From Streptomyces canus (lineage in GTDB: Bacteria; Actinomycetota; Actinomycetes; Streptomycetales; Streptomycetaceae), in the NCBI RefSeq assembly GCF_030816965.1, contig NZ_JAUSYQ010000002.1:930001-994000 (forward strand): a stretch of 64,000 nucleotides of DNA, written 5' to 3'. Positions 1 through 8,149 of this stretch are shown in pieces (within the stretch, counting starts at the first letter, position 1; each line of letters starts with the position of its first letter). A model generated the notes under the pieces. That model saw nothing but the letters and a program-made list of their open reading frames with translations, ran no database searches and had not been told where the DNA came from. Position numbers and translations under genes: made by a program.

Positions 1-300
1 ATGGCCGAGGCGGCAGGCCGGCGGGGGGCGCGGCTCATGGACATGGGGCGCGGCGACAAGGAGTGGAAGGACTGGCTCAAGACCCGGGAGCTGCGGGTGG
101 CGGAAGGCTTCGCCACCCGTCCCCATCCGGTCGCGACGGCACACCGTCTGTGGCGCCGGCCCGTGCGGGGTCTGCGCAACACGGTCAACGCCCACCCGGC
201 CCTGCGCGAGCCCGCCGACCGTCTCCTGAAGACCGTCGGCACCCTGCGCACCTCCGGGCACCGCTCGGACTCCGACAGCGCGGGACCGCTGGCGAGCTGA
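1..300 (+). CDS. GNAT/CelD-BcsL-like acetyltransferase, C-terminal part (5' end outside window)
   Basis: The frame is open from the first base, so this is the end of a gene that begins before the window; the ATG at position 1 is probably an internal Met. The visible 99 residues include LMDMGRGDKEWKDWL followed by RVAEG, which resembles the end of the acyltransferase fold in CelD/BcsL-type GNAT proteins linked to polysaccharide or exopolymer modification. The basic, proline-rich tail is typical of the actinobacterial members. It is followed on the same strand by a DegT-like enzyme, which fits a cell-surface glycan or amino-sugar context. The family call rests on a short segment and is moderately sure; substrate unknown. 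Confidence 0.55.
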   Translation: MAEAAGRRGARLMDMGRGDKEWKDWLKTRELRVAEGFATRPHPVATAHRLWRRPVRGLRNTVNAHPALREPADRLLKTVGTLRTSGHRSDSDSAGPLAS

Positions 301-310
301 CCAGCCCGCT

Positions 311-333
311 CACCTCCGGTTCCGCGGGAGGTG
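311..333 (+). terminator. Hairpin after the acetyltransferase gene
   Basis: CACCTCC and GGAGGTG form a 7-bp perfect stem with a 9-base loop, starting 11 bases after the stop codon. A second small hairpin (CCACGG/CCGTGG, 354-370) lies before the next start. There is no U-tract, as is usual for Streptomyces terminators. Confidence 0.4.
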
Positions 334-392
334 TCGCCGACGCGTGTTTTCCTCCACGGTCCTTCCGTGGCCCATCGACACAAGGGGTGCCG

Positions 393-1622
393 ATGTCCTA
401 TGGCTCGCGGCTGTCCGCGACGATGACCCGGCGACTGGGACGCGAGTGCGTCTACACGCCCTCGGCCCGGCTGGCCCTGTACCTGGCGCTCAGGCGCTGG
501 TGCCGGCCGGGCGCGCGGGTGCTGATGTCACCGGTGAACGACGACGTGATCCTGTTCGTGGTCCTCGCGGCCGGGCTGCGCCCCGTGCAGGCCCCCGTAT
601 CCGTGTGGGACGGCAACATCGACCCGGCCGCCGTACCGGAGTCGACCTGGCGCAACGTGGACGCGGTCCTGACCACCAACCTGTACGGCGTGCCCGACCG
701 GGTCCTCGAACTGCGGCGCCGCTGCGAACAGTTGGGGATCCCGCTGTTCGAGGACGCGGCGCACGCGATCGGCAGCCATGTGGCCGGACAGCCGGTCGGA
801 ACCTTCGGCAGGGCGGCGGCGTTCAGCCTGTCCAAGCACGTGGCCGGGATGGCGGGCGGTTTCCTCGCCGTCGAGGACGCGCGCACACGCCGGGAACTGG
901 AGCTGCTGCGGGACGATCTCCTGACCCCCGGCAGGCTGCGCGAGGACCTGGCCACGACCCTGCGCCCGCTGGCCCGGTCCGCCGTCCGGTCGCTCCATCT
1001 GGTGCGCCCGGTGTGGCGGACGATGGAGCGTCTGGGGCTGCTGGAGCGCGACGCGTTCCGGATGGACCTGCACGCACCGCGGCTCGCCGCCTCCGCGCGG
1101 GAGGCACCGAGCCTGACCGCCTACGAGCGGTGGGTCCGTGTGGACCTGCACGGCTACCGTTCCCGGCACGGCTCGCTGGTCCGCGGCCAGCTGAAGCTGC
1201 GGATGGCCCGGCTCGACGAGGACCTGGCCCGGCGCAGGGCCGGGGTCGCCCTGCTGGCGGGCACACCGTGGGCCTCGCCGGCGCTGCGCGACAGGACGGC
1301 GCACGAGGGGCCGCTCCCCCTCTTCCGGGTGCCGCTGCTGGTCCATGACCGCGACGTGCTCGTCCAGCGGCTGGTACGGCACGACGTGGTCTGCGGCTAC
1401 ATCTACGACCCGCCGCTGGACGACTACGCGGGCGCGGAGTTCGTCGAGCCCTCCCCCGATCCGGCGCCCGCCCGCTGGTTCGCCGCGCACACGCTCCCGG
1501 CCGATCCGCTGCTGGCCCGCAGGATCGTGGGCGCGTTCACGAAGGAACGGGTGGCCGACGCGCATCCCTCGCTGCTGCGGCCGGTTCCGGACGTCACACC
1601 GCCCCGGTTGCTGGGGCAGTGA
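393..1622 (+). CDS. DegT/DnrJ/EryC1/StrS-like PLP-dependent protein
   Basis: A 409-residue protein starting at the ATG at 393, behind an AAGGGG ribosome binding site; the frame is open upstream but that part looks non-coding. The order ARLALYLALR, VDAVLTTNLYGVPD, LFEDAAHAIGS and FSLSKHVAGMAGGF is that of DegT-family sugar aminotransferases. The Asp-Ala-Ala-His segment and Lys148 in SLSKH would bind pyridoxal phosphate. Family members transaminate nucleotide-linked keto-sugars or act as dehydratases. The C-terminal half is more divergent than in classical DegT enzymes, so the substrate cannot be named. It follows an acetyltransferase gene on the same strand, so a role in surface glycan or amino-sugar modification is an inference. 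Confidence 0.75.
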   Translation: MSYGSRLSATMTRRLGRECVYTPSARLALYLALRRWCRPGARVLMSPVNDDVILFVVLAAGLRPVQAPVSVWDGNIDPAAVPESTWRNVDAVLTTNLYGVPDRVLELRRRCEQLGIPLFEDAAHAIGSHVAGQPVGTFGRAAAFSLSKHVAGMAGGFLAVEDARTRRELELLRDDLLTPGRLREDLATTLRPLARSAVRSLHLVRPVWRTMERLGLLERDAFRMDLHAPRLAASAREAPSLTAYERWVRVDLHGYRSRHGSLVRGQLKLRMARLDEDLARRRAGVALLAGTPWASPALRDRTAHEGPLPLFRVPLLVHDRDVLVQRLVRHDVVCGYIYDPPLDDYAGAEFVEPSPDPAPARWFAAHTLPADPLLARRIVGAFTKERVADAHPSLLRPVPDVTPPRLLGQ

Positions 1623-1698
1623 GCTGTGACACCCCGACGATCGATCAAAACCTCAGGGGGTTAGCATATGAGCGCCGCCTAGCTCGAAAGAGAATTCT

Positions 1699-3144
1699 GT
1701 GACTGTCAAGGACGACTCGTTCACCGACTGGAAGAACCGCGAGGAGATCGCGGAATCGATGATCCCGCTGATCGGGATGCTGCACAGGGAGCGGGACGTG
1801 ACGGTTCTGCTGCACAGCCGTTCCCTGGTGAACAAGTCGGTGGTCAGCATCCTCAAGACCCACCGGTTCGCCCGGCAGATCGCCGGTGAGGAGCTCTCCG
1901 TCACCGACACCCTGCCTTTCGTCCAGGCGCTCACGACGCTGGACCTCGGCCCCTCGCAGATCGACATCGGCCGACTCGCCGAGATCCACCAGGCCGACGA
2001 CCGCGGGCTGTCCGTGGCCGAGTTCACCGCCGAGGCCGTGGCCGGCGCGACGGGTGGCAACAAGATCGACCGCCGTGAGCCGCGGGACGTCGTCCTCTAC
2101 GGCTTCGGCCGCATCGGCCGCCTGGTGGCCCGGCTGCTGATCGAGAAGGCGGGCTCCGGCAACGGCCTCAGACTGCGCGCGATCGTGGTCCGCGGGGGCG
2201 GCGACCAGGACATCATCAAGCGCGCCTCGCTGCTGCGCCGGGACTCCATCCACGGCCAGTTCCAGGGCACGATCACCGTCGACGAGGCCGAGAGCGCGAT
2301 CATCGCCAACGGCAACACCATCAAGGTGATCTACGCCGACGACCCCTCCGAGGTCGACTACACGGCGTACGGCATCAACAACGCCATCCTCATCGACAAC
2401 ACCGGCAAGTGGCGCGACCGCGAGGGCCTCTCCCAGCATCTGCGCCCCGGCATCGACAAGGTCGTCCTGACCGCGCCGGGCAAGGGCGACGTCCCCAACA
2501 TCGTGCACGGGGTCAACCACGACACGATCAAGCCGGACGAGCAGATCCTGTCCTGCGCGTCCTGCACCACCAACGCGATCGTGCCGCCGCTGAAGGCCAT
2601 GGCCGACGAGTACGGCGTGCTGCGCGGCCACGTGGAGACGGTCCACTCGTTCACCAACGACCAGAACCTGCTGGACAACTACCACAAGGCCGACCGCCGG
2701 GGCCGCTCGGCGCCGCTCAACATGGTCATCACGGAGACGGGCGCCGCTTCCGCCGTCGCCAAGGCACTGCCCGACCTCAAGGCGCCGATCACCGGCAGCT
2801 CGATCCGGGTCCCGGTACCGGACGTCTCCATCGCGATCCTGAGCCTGCGCCTGGGCCGGGAGACCACCCGCGAGGAGGTCCTCGACCACCTCCGGGACGT
2901 CTCTCTGACCTCCCCGCTCAAGCGCCAGATCGACTTCACCACGGCCCCCGACGCGGTCTCCAGCGACTTCATCGGCTCGCGCCACTCCTCGATCGTCGAC
3001 GCCGGTGCCACCAAGGTCGACGGCGACAACGCGATCCTGTACCTCTGGTACGACAACGAGTTCGGCTACTCCTGCCAGGTGGTCCGGGTCGTGCAGCACG
3101 TGACCGGCGTGGAGTACCCGACCTATCCGGCGCCCGCGGTCTGA
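1699..3144 (+). CDS. gap: Glyceraldehyde-3-phosphate dehydrogenase, GapB-type with N-terminal extension
   Basis: A 481-residue enzyme starting at GTG 1699 behind GAAAGAGA. About 130 N-terminal residues of helical character precede the Rossmann motif GFGRIGRLVARLL. The catalytic motif is SCASCTTNAIV with the nucleophile near Cys289, and the end WYDNEFGYSCQV is typical of GAPDH. Ordinary GAPDH has about 335 residues; this longer form matches the size and layout of Corynebacterium GapB, which works mainly in gluconeogenesis. It interconverts glyceraldehyde-3-phosphate and 1,3-bisphosphoglycerate; cofactor preference was not read. It stands alone, with an AT-richer upstream patch (TTAGCATATG near 1661) and a strong terminator after it. 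Confidence 0.93.
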   Translation: MTVKDDSFTDWKNREEIAESMIPLIGMLHRERDVTVLLHSRSLVNKSVVSILKTHRFARQIAGEELSVTDTLPFVQALTTLDLGPSQIDIGRLAEIHQADDRGLSVAEFTAEAVAGATGGNKIDRREPRDVVLYGFGRIGRLVARLLIEKAGSGNGLRLRAIVVRGGGDQDIIKRASLLRRDSIHGQFQGTITVDEAESAIIANGNTIKVIYADDPSEVDYTAYGINNAILIDNTGKWRDREGLSQHLRPGIDKVVLTAPGKGDVPNIVHGVNHDTIKPDEQILSCASCTTNAIVPPLKAMADEYGVLRGHVETVHSFTNDQNLLDNYHKADRRGRSAPLNMVITETGAASAVAKALPDLKAPITGSSIRVPVPDVSIAILSLRLGRETTREEVLDHLRDVSLTSPLKRQIDFTTAPDAVSSDFIGSRHSSIVDAGATKVDGDNAILYLWYDNEFGYSCQVVRVVQHVTGVEYPTYPAPAV

Positions 3145-3159
3145 TTCGGCCGTTCGGAC

Positions 3160-3182
3160 GGGCCGGCGAGGGACGCCGGCCC
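3160..3182. terminator. Bidirectional terminator between gap and the DinB gene
   Basis: GGGCCGGCG and CGCCGGCCC form a perfect 9-bp stem with an AGGGA loop. It lies between two convergent genes, 15 bases past the gap stop and 12 bases past the DinB stop, so it can serve both. Confidence 0.75.
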
Positions 3183-3194
3183 GCACCGGGCCGG

Positions 3195-3815
3195 TCAGCG
3201 CCGCCGTTCCCGGTACAGGTCGCGCAGCAGGGCGATCTCGGCGCCGTGGTGCAGGACTTCCTGATTGACCCACCACACGATGTCCAGGAACGGTTCCTCG
3301 GCGTCGCTGCCGTGCGGGTAGGTGCAGCGGCCGACGGTGTCGAGGTCGGTGTCGGCGGTGTCGCGCAGGGCCGTGCGCCAGGCGTCGGCGGCCGCGTCGA
3401 CGGCGGCGATCGCGTCGGCGGCGGTGCCGCTGACGCGGTAGTCGTCGCGGGTGAGGGCGTGGGTGCCCGTCGTGTGGTCGGCGCGCAGGAGGAGCATCTC
3501 GCTGAGGTGACTCAGGCGCCACGCGAGGGTCGTGAACGGCGGCGGAACGGGGTGTGGGTGGGGCGCGGCGTCCCGGCCCCAGTCGCCGGTCCCGGCCAGG
3601 AAGGTCGCCCGCGCCCCGGGGCCGTCCGTACGCCGACGGACGGACCAGCAGTGCGCCACCGGCTCCCAGAGGTACTCGTCGTCGGTCAGCGGACCGACCG
3701 GGGTCCGCGAGCCGTCGCCGCTGTCCATGACCGGCCCGGTGAGCCGACCGGCCAGGCGCTCGCAGGACCAGTCGAACTGGTCCAGCAGCGGGGTGAGGCG
3801 AGGTCCTGCGGTCAT
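3195..3815 (-). CDS. DinB family protein
   Basis: A 206-residue protein. The ATG at 3815 is chosen because AGGAGG lies 7 bases upstream; a longer frame to 3854 lacks such a site. The sequence has the features of the DinB-like four-helix bundle: LLDQFDWSCERLAGRL near the start, WRLSHLSEMLLLRADH in the middle and NQEVLHHGAEIALLRDLY near the end, whose histidines are placed like the metal-binding triad. DinB proteins are metal-binding, often thiol-transferase-like enzymes using mycothiol in actinobacteria; the substrate here is unknown. It lies 75 bases downstream of the ThDP enzyme gene on the same strand and may be read through from it. Confidence 0.78.
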   Translation of the reverse strand: MTAGPRLTPLLDQFDWSCERLAGRLTGPVMDSGDGSRTPVGPLTDDEYLWEPVAHCWSVRRRTDGPGARATFLAGTGDWGRDAAPHPHPVPPPFTTLAWRLSHLSEMLLLRADHTTGTHALTRDDYRVSGTAADAIAAVDAAADAWRTALRDTADTDLDTVGRCTYPHGSDAEEPFLDIVWWVNQEVLHHGAEIALLRDLYRERRR

Positions 3816-3890
3816 CGGTGCCCTCCTGGGTCGTCCGGCCCGCCAGGCTGGCACAGCGAGGGGAATCCTGCTCCTCCTTTTTTCCGGGGT

Positions 3891-5531
3891 CTAGTGCCCG
3901 CGGAACGCCTCCTCCAGCCACCACGCCCCCCGGTCCCGAACCACCTTCGCGTCGATCAGCAGCGGGGCGGACCGTGGCCCGGCGACCCAGTCCTCCACGG
4001 CCTTCAGGTCCGCCCGCGTGCGCACGGTCACCGCCTCGAAACCGTAACCGCGGGCCACGGCCGCGATGTCGGTCGGCGGGAACTCGACCGTGTCGAGCGG
4101 ATGTCCGTCGGGGCCGAAGTGGTGCACCTCCGCGCCGTAGGCGTCGTCGTTGTACACGACGACGACCATGGGGAGCCCGAGCCGCCGTACGGTGTCCAGG
4201 TCGGCGGCGCCCATCAGCGCGCCGCCGTCGCCGAGCGCGGCCACCGGCAGCCGGTCCGGACGGGCCAGGGCCGCGCCGATCGCGGTGGCCAGGCCGAGGC
4301 CGATCGACTGGTAGGCCTGCGTGAAGCAGAAGCCGTCCTGGTCGGGCACCGACAGGAACATGCTCGGGTGTCCCATGAAGTTGCCGGAGTCGACGCCGAT
4401 CACCCGCTCCGCTGGGAGGAGGTCGTCGAGCGCGATGCTGAGCGTGCGGGGGTCGATCCGGTCACGGGTGCTCGTGTCCTCGTACGGCACGTCACGCCAG
4501 CGCACCCGCGTGGCCACGGCCTCGGCGATGCCGGGCGTCCGCAGGCCCTGGCGTCTCCCGCCGGGGGCCGCCAGGACGTGCCGCGCGGTGAGTTCGACAT
4601 CGCCGGTGACCCCGAGATGCAGCTTCCGGTGCGCGCCGAGTACCGAGGGGTCGTCGTCGACCTGCACCACGGTCGTGTCCGCACCGATGAGGGCGCCGTG
4701 CCGCATGGTCCACATGTTCAGTGCGCAGCCCCAGCCGACGATCACGTCGGCCCTGCCGATGAGTTCGGCCGCCAGGGGCGAGGCGAAGCCGCCGGACACG
4801 TCGAGCGACCAGGGGTTGTCGTGGAACAGCCCACGCGCCACGGCCGAGGTCGCCAGCAGGGCGCCCCAGCGCTCGGCAAGAGCTTCGAGGGCGTCCCGGG
4901 CCCCGGGTGAGCGCGCACCGCGTCCGGCCACGAAGACCGGCCGCCGGGCCTGCTCCAGCACCCGGGCCAGAGCCGCCACGTCGTCGGCGGACGGCTCGAC
5001 CGCTGTTCGCCGTGGTGGCGGTGCGGCCTGGGCGAGGGCATCGCCGGGGGCGTCCGCCGCCTGTACGTCCAGGGGGAGGTTCAGGAGCACCGTACGTCGT
5101 TCGTGCAGGGCCCGTCGCACCGCCGCACATGCCTGTCCTACGGCGTCCTCGGGCGACGCGACCCGCATCGGGACCGCGCCCACCGCCGTCCCCAACGCCT
5201 CCTGGTCGACATGGAAGTTGGAGGTCGGCCGGGTCACCTCGGCCGCCACCACGACGAGCGGTGTGCGGCTCTTGGCCGCCTCGGCGATCCCCGTCATCGC
5301 GTTGGTGAGCCCGGGTCCCTGGTGGACGCTCACGGCGGCCACCGTGCCGCTCACGCGCGCGTACGCGTCGGCCATCGTCGCCGCGCCGCCCTCGTGGCGG
5401 GCGGCGACGAAGCGGGCACCGGCCGCGACCATGGCGTTGGTCAGATGGAAGTTGCCGGACCCCACGACGCCGAAGACCTGCTCGATCCCGGCCGCGTACA
5501 GGGCCCGTCCGACGGCCTCCGCGACCTTCAT
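3891..5531 (-). CDS. Thiamine diphosphate-dependent enzyme (acetolactate synthase/decarboxylase family)
   Basis: A 546-residue three-domain ThDP enzyme. The N-terminal pyrimidine-binding domain holds the catalytic Glu47 in ARHEGGAATMADAYAR and the segment VHQGPGLTNAMTGIAEA. The C-terminal domain has the cofactor motif GDGG (Asp435) ending in YNDDAYGAE. The start ATG overlaps the stop of the upstream cyclase-family gene by 4 bases (ATGA), so the two are translationally coupled. The family includes acetolactate synthase, benzoylformate decarboxylase and related carboligases or lyases; nothing here fixes the substrate. The partner hydrolase suggests a small catabolic pathway for a cyclic or keto acid. 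Confidence 0.88.
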   Translation of the reverse strand: MKVAEAVGRALYAAGIEQVFGVVGSGNFHLTNAMVAAGARFVAARHEGGAATMADAYARVSGTVAAVSVHQGPGLTNAMTGIAEAAKSRTPLVVVAAEVTRPTSNFHVDQEALGTAVGAVPMRVASPEDAVGQACAAVRRALHERRTVLLNLPLDVQAADAPGDALAQAAPPPRRTAVEPSADDVAALARVLEQARRPVFVAGRGARSPGARDALEALAERWGALLATSAVARGLFHDNPWSLDVSGGFASPLAAELIGRADVIVGWGCALNMWTMRHGALIGADTTVVQVDDDPSVLGAHRKLHLGVTGDVELTARHVLAAPGGRRQGLRTPGIAEAVATRVRWRDVPYEDTSTRDRIDPRTLSIALDDLLPAERVIGVDSGNFMGHPSMFLSVPDQDGFCFTQAYQSIGLGLATAIGAALARPDRLPVAALGDGGALMGAADLDTVRRLGLPMVVVVYNDDAYGAEVHHFGPDGHPLDTVEFPPTDIAAVARGYGFEAVTVRTRADLKAVEDWVAGPRSAPLLIDAKVVRDRGAWWLEEAFRGH

Positions 5532-6316
5532 GACCGCTCCACGAGGGCCAGCACGCGCGCGGGCGAGCCGGAGCCCGCGACGATGGGCAGGGGTCCCGCG
5601 ACGACGACGCTGCCGGTCGCGGGCAGCGCGGCCAGGTTCTGGAGCTGGGTGAGGCCGTACTTGTCGCTGCCCATCAGATAGGAGTGGCAGGGGAAGGCCG
5701 GGTCGAAGGAGTGCCCGCGCCCGGCGTCCGTGCCGACCGTCTCGACGCCGAGGCCGATCACGGGCGACTGCTCGGCCACCCAGCGGGCGCACTCCGGGGA
5801 CAGGCCAGGCGTGTGAGGGCCGTTCTCGTCGGCGTTGAGGAAGGCCTCCTGGGAGTGCGAGCGGGCGTCCCAGCCGGTGCGCAACAGCAGCCAACCGCCG
5901 TCCGGCAGCGGTCCGTTGTGTTCCTCCCAGGCCTTGACGTGGTCCACCTCCACGAGGAAGTCCGGGTCCTTGGCCGCCTCGGCGGTGAAGTCCAGTACGG
6001 CGGCGGGGGCGATCAGCCGCTGAGCGGGGACGGACGCCACGTCGGCGAGGTGCCTTCCGGTCACCCAGTGGTTCGGGGCGTCGAAGTGGGTGCCGGTGTG
6101 CTCGCCGCTGCGGAAGTTGTTCCAGTACCAGACCGGGCCGCGGTCGTCGTAGCGGCTGATCTCCTCCAGCTCGAAGACGGCCGTCTGGCCGAACTCCGGC
6201 GGAAGCTGGATCACGGGTGTGGACGACGACAACGGCGAGGTGAGGTCGACGACTTCGATCGAACCCGTCCGCAGGGCGGACACCAGCGCGGCGAGAAGGG
6301 ACGGCTGCTCGTGCAT
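5528..6316 (-). CDS. Cyclase family protein (kynurenine formamidase-like metal hydrolase)
   Basis: A 262-residue protein. The ATG at 6316 has AGGAGG 7 bases upstream and is preferred to the ATG at 6334. HTGTHFDAPNH at residues 73-83 is the metal-binding HxGTHxDxPxH signature of the cyclase/KynB-like fold. Further conserved parts are WLLLRTGWD and the region around VETVGTDAG. Relatives hydrolyse N-formylkynurenine or other amides and lactones using a divalent metal. It is the first gene of a two-gene operon with the ThDP enzyme, so the hydrolase product may feed a decarboxylase or lyase step; this is inference from the 4-base overlap. Confidence 0.85.
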   Translation of the reverse strand: MHEQPSLLAALVSALRTGSIEVVDLTSPLSSSTPVIQLPPEFGQTAVFELEEISRYDDRGPVWYWNNFRSGEHTGTHFDAPNHWVTGRHLADVASVPAQRLIAPAAVLDFTAEAAKDPDFLVEVDHVKAWEEHNGPLPDGGWLLLRTGWDARSHSQEAFLNADENGPHTPGLSPECARWVAEQSPVIGLGVETVGTDAGRGHSFDPAFPCHSYLMGSDKYGLTQLQNLAALPATGSVVVAGPLPIVAGSGSPARVLALVERS

Positions 6317-6432
6317 TCGGGCCTCCTGAATCACTCCGAGGCCGACAGCATGTCACCGACCGTCCGGTCGAGGGCCGGCTTCGCGCACCGTGTCCGGCCA
6401 TCCCAACCGGGCGCCCCTCCGGAGACCACGAC

Positions 6433-6460
6433 GGGCCCCGGATCGTCCGATCCGGGGCCC
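6433..6460 (-). terminator. Strong hairpin terminator after the small-peptide gene
   Basis: A 28-base perfect inverted repeat (GGGCCCCGGATCG / CGATCCGGGGCCC) begins 17 bases past the peptide stop codon at 6477. In practice the loop is about 4 bases. It separates the peptide gene from the cyclase/ThDP operon on the same strand. Confidence 0.75.
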
Positions 6461-6476
6461 AGTGGCAGGCGTTCGG

Positions 6477-6674
6477 TCAGTTGACGCCGACGTGGGCGTT
6501 GACGCTCGCCGCGACACCCTCGGTGGAGACGAAGGCGTCGGCGTCGGCGCAGACCTCGAGGTGCGGAGCCTGGAGGTGCAGACCGGCAGCGGTCGCGGCG
6601 GCGGCACCGCCGGAGACGTGGTCCAGGTCGGCATCGTTGAGCTCGGCCGCTACGAGGTGAGGGGCGACGTTCAT
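6477..6674 (-). CDS. Small protein with double-glycine leader (RiPP/bacteriocin-like precursor candidate)
   Basis: A 65-residue reading frame from ATG 6674 (AAAGGAA 9 bases upstream), or 72 residues from ATG 6695 (GAGGA 6 bases upstream). The N-terminal part contains AAELNDADLDHVSGG, which has the acidic, Leu-spaced helix ending in Gly-Gly that marks leaders cut by C39 peptidase/ABC exporters. The putative core of about 42 residues is rich in Ala, Val and His, with one Cys, few Ser/Thr and no aromatic residues except Phe. One Cys argues against a multi-ring lanthipeptide. No modification enzyme or peptidase-exporter is nearby, so it is an orphan. It has its own terminator. The ELxDxDLxxVSGG pattern is clear; secretion and activity are inferred. 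Confidence 0.6.
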   Translation of the reverse strand: MNVAPHLVAAELNDADLDHVSGGAAAATAAGLHLQAPHLEVCADADAFVSTEGVAASVNAHVGVN

Positions 6675-7021
6675 GGCGCGCGGTTCCTTTCGCATGAGCA
6701 ATCCTCGAGGAGGAGGGACACCGGATGGAAGCACGTCAGGCATGAACACGGCCAGTCAGCCGGACACGCTCCACAGGACGTTCCCGTTCCCGGCTTCACC
6801 GACGTCGCAACATGGTCACCCAATCCGCCCGTTCCTTCACGGAATTTGCTGCCGCAGCGACCGACCCTCCATCGCTGTGCCGTTCCGAAGGCGGACACTC
6901 CACCACCAAAAAGCCCTGTGCTGGTGCGGCCATGACTACCGTTCAGTTTCTGCATGGCCAAGTGGTGAACGGTGTGCAGGTTCGCCGGTTTTTCGATGCC
7001 GACCCAGCCGACCCCTGGCGC

Positions 7022-7037
7022 GGAAAACGTTTTATCC
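7022..7037. promoter_or_regulatory. LacI-type operator upstream of the LacI regulator gene
   Basis: AAAACGTTTT at 7024-7033 is a perfect 10-bp palindrome with the central CG typical of LacI-family operators, in the context GGAAAACGTTTTATCC. Near-identical sites precede the GH106 gene and the MFS gene. A possible -10 box (TAGACT, 7048-7053) follows, which would allow near-leaderless translation from ATG 7064. The rest of 6696-7123 holds the promoter regions of two divergent genes and no convincing coding sequence. Confidence 0.65.
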
Positions 7038-7123
7038 GCGGCCGGGGTAGACTTGCGCCGCCCATGTGGAACAGCGCCCGAGGACCAGGTCCTGCCTGGT
7101 CGTACGGCCGCGACAGCGAGGGG

Positions 7124-8149
7124 GTGGACGCCATTTCGGTTCGCCCCGCCCGTATCCAGGACGTCGCGGCCGCCGCCGGGGTCTCGGTCTCCACGGTGTC
7201 GAACGTCCTGAACCGGCCCGAGCGGGTCAACGCCCGCACCGCCGAGCGGGTCCGCGACGCGGTCGCCGCCCTCGACTACGTCCCCCACCCGGGAGCCGCC
7301 GGGCTGCGCACCGGGCATTCCTCGTCGATCGGCCTGGTACTGCCGGACGTGGCCAACTCCTTCTACTCGCGCATCGCGCGCGGCGCCGCGGACGCCGCGT
7401 ACGAACACGGCTACTCCCTCGTCCTGTGTGACAGCGGGGACGCGCCGGAGCGGGAGCAGGGCTACTTCACCATGCTCGCAGAACAGCGGGCGGTCGGCGC
7501 GGTGGTGGTGCCGCTCAGCGCCGACCCCACCCGCCTGTCGCGGCTGCGCGAGCGCGGTATCCCGCTGGTGCTGGCGGACCGTGCGATGCCCGCCCAGGAG
7601 GGCTGTTCGGTCTCCGTCGACGACATCGCCGGCGGCCGCATCGCCGTGCAGCACCTCCTGGACCGCGGGGCCCGCGACGTCCTCGTCGTGAACGGCGAGC
7701 GCACCATCCGTCAGTGCGCCGACCGCTACCAGGGCGCCCGGCAGGCCGTGCGCACCCGGCGCGAGGCCCGTCTCGGTCAGGTCGTCGCCGAGGAGATGAC
7801 GGTGGCGTACGGCAGCGAAATAGCTCACAGCCTCGACGAGCTGCCCGATGGCGTGTTCTGCACCAACGACTTCCTCGCGGCGGGGCTGTGCCGGGCGCTG
7901 GGCGAGCGCGGCGTGAAGGTCCCGGAGGATGTCCAGGTGGTCGGTTACGGCGACCTGGACATCGCCAGCTTCGTGGGCACGACCCTGACCACGGTCCGCC
8001 AGCCGGTCGAGGAGCTCGGCCGGGCGGCCGTGGAGATGCTCCTGGACGAGGTGGAGGCCCGCGCGGAGCACGCCCACGAGGCACGGGTGTTCGCGCCGGG
8101 GCTGGTGCTGCGGGACTCCACGCGGGCTTCCTCAGACGCGCCTTTCTAG
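7124..8149 (+). CDS. LacI-family transcriptional regulator (rhamnoside locus)
   Basis: A 341-residue regulator from GTG 7124; an in-frame ATG at 7064 would add 20 residues. The helix-turn-helix ARIQDVAAAAGVSVSTVSNV is at residues 9-28, followed by the hinge region (PHPGAAGLRTG) and a periplasmic-binding-like effector domain ending in FAPGLVLRDS. Its gene has an AAAACGTTTT operator upstream, as do the divergent GH106 and MFS genes downstream, so it probably represses itself and the locus until a sugar effector binds. It is convergent with the GH106 gene and the two coding ends overlap by 18 bases. Confidence 0.88.
   Translation: MDAISVRPARIQDVAAAAGVSVSTVSNVLNRPERVNARTAERVRDAVAALDYVPHPGAAGLRTGHSSSIGLVLPDVANSFYSRIARGAADAAYEHGYSLVLCDSGDAPEREQGYFTMLAEQRAVGAVVVPLSADPTRLSRLRERGIPLVLADRAMPAQEGCSVSVDDIAGGRIAVQHLLDRGARDVLVVNGERTIRQCADRYQGARQAVRTRREARLGQVVAEEMTVAYGSEIAHSLDELPDGVFCTNDFLAAGLCRALGERGVKVPEDVQVVGYGDLDIASFVGTTLTTVRQPVEELGRAAVEMLLDEVEARAEHAHEARVFAPGLVLRDSTRASSDAPF

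Noticed and set aside
63..392. Upstream extension of the DegT-like protein
   Set aside because: The in-frame sequence before ATG 393 overlaps the acetyltransferase end in another frame and is Arg/Pro-rich noise; the good ribosome binding site is at 383-388.
2409..4910. Long open plus-strand frame across gap end, DinB and ThDP enzyme genes
   Set aside because: Its translation is low-complexity Arg/Gly/Pro/Val typical of an off-frame in high-GC DNA, and the genes beneath have clear family motifs.
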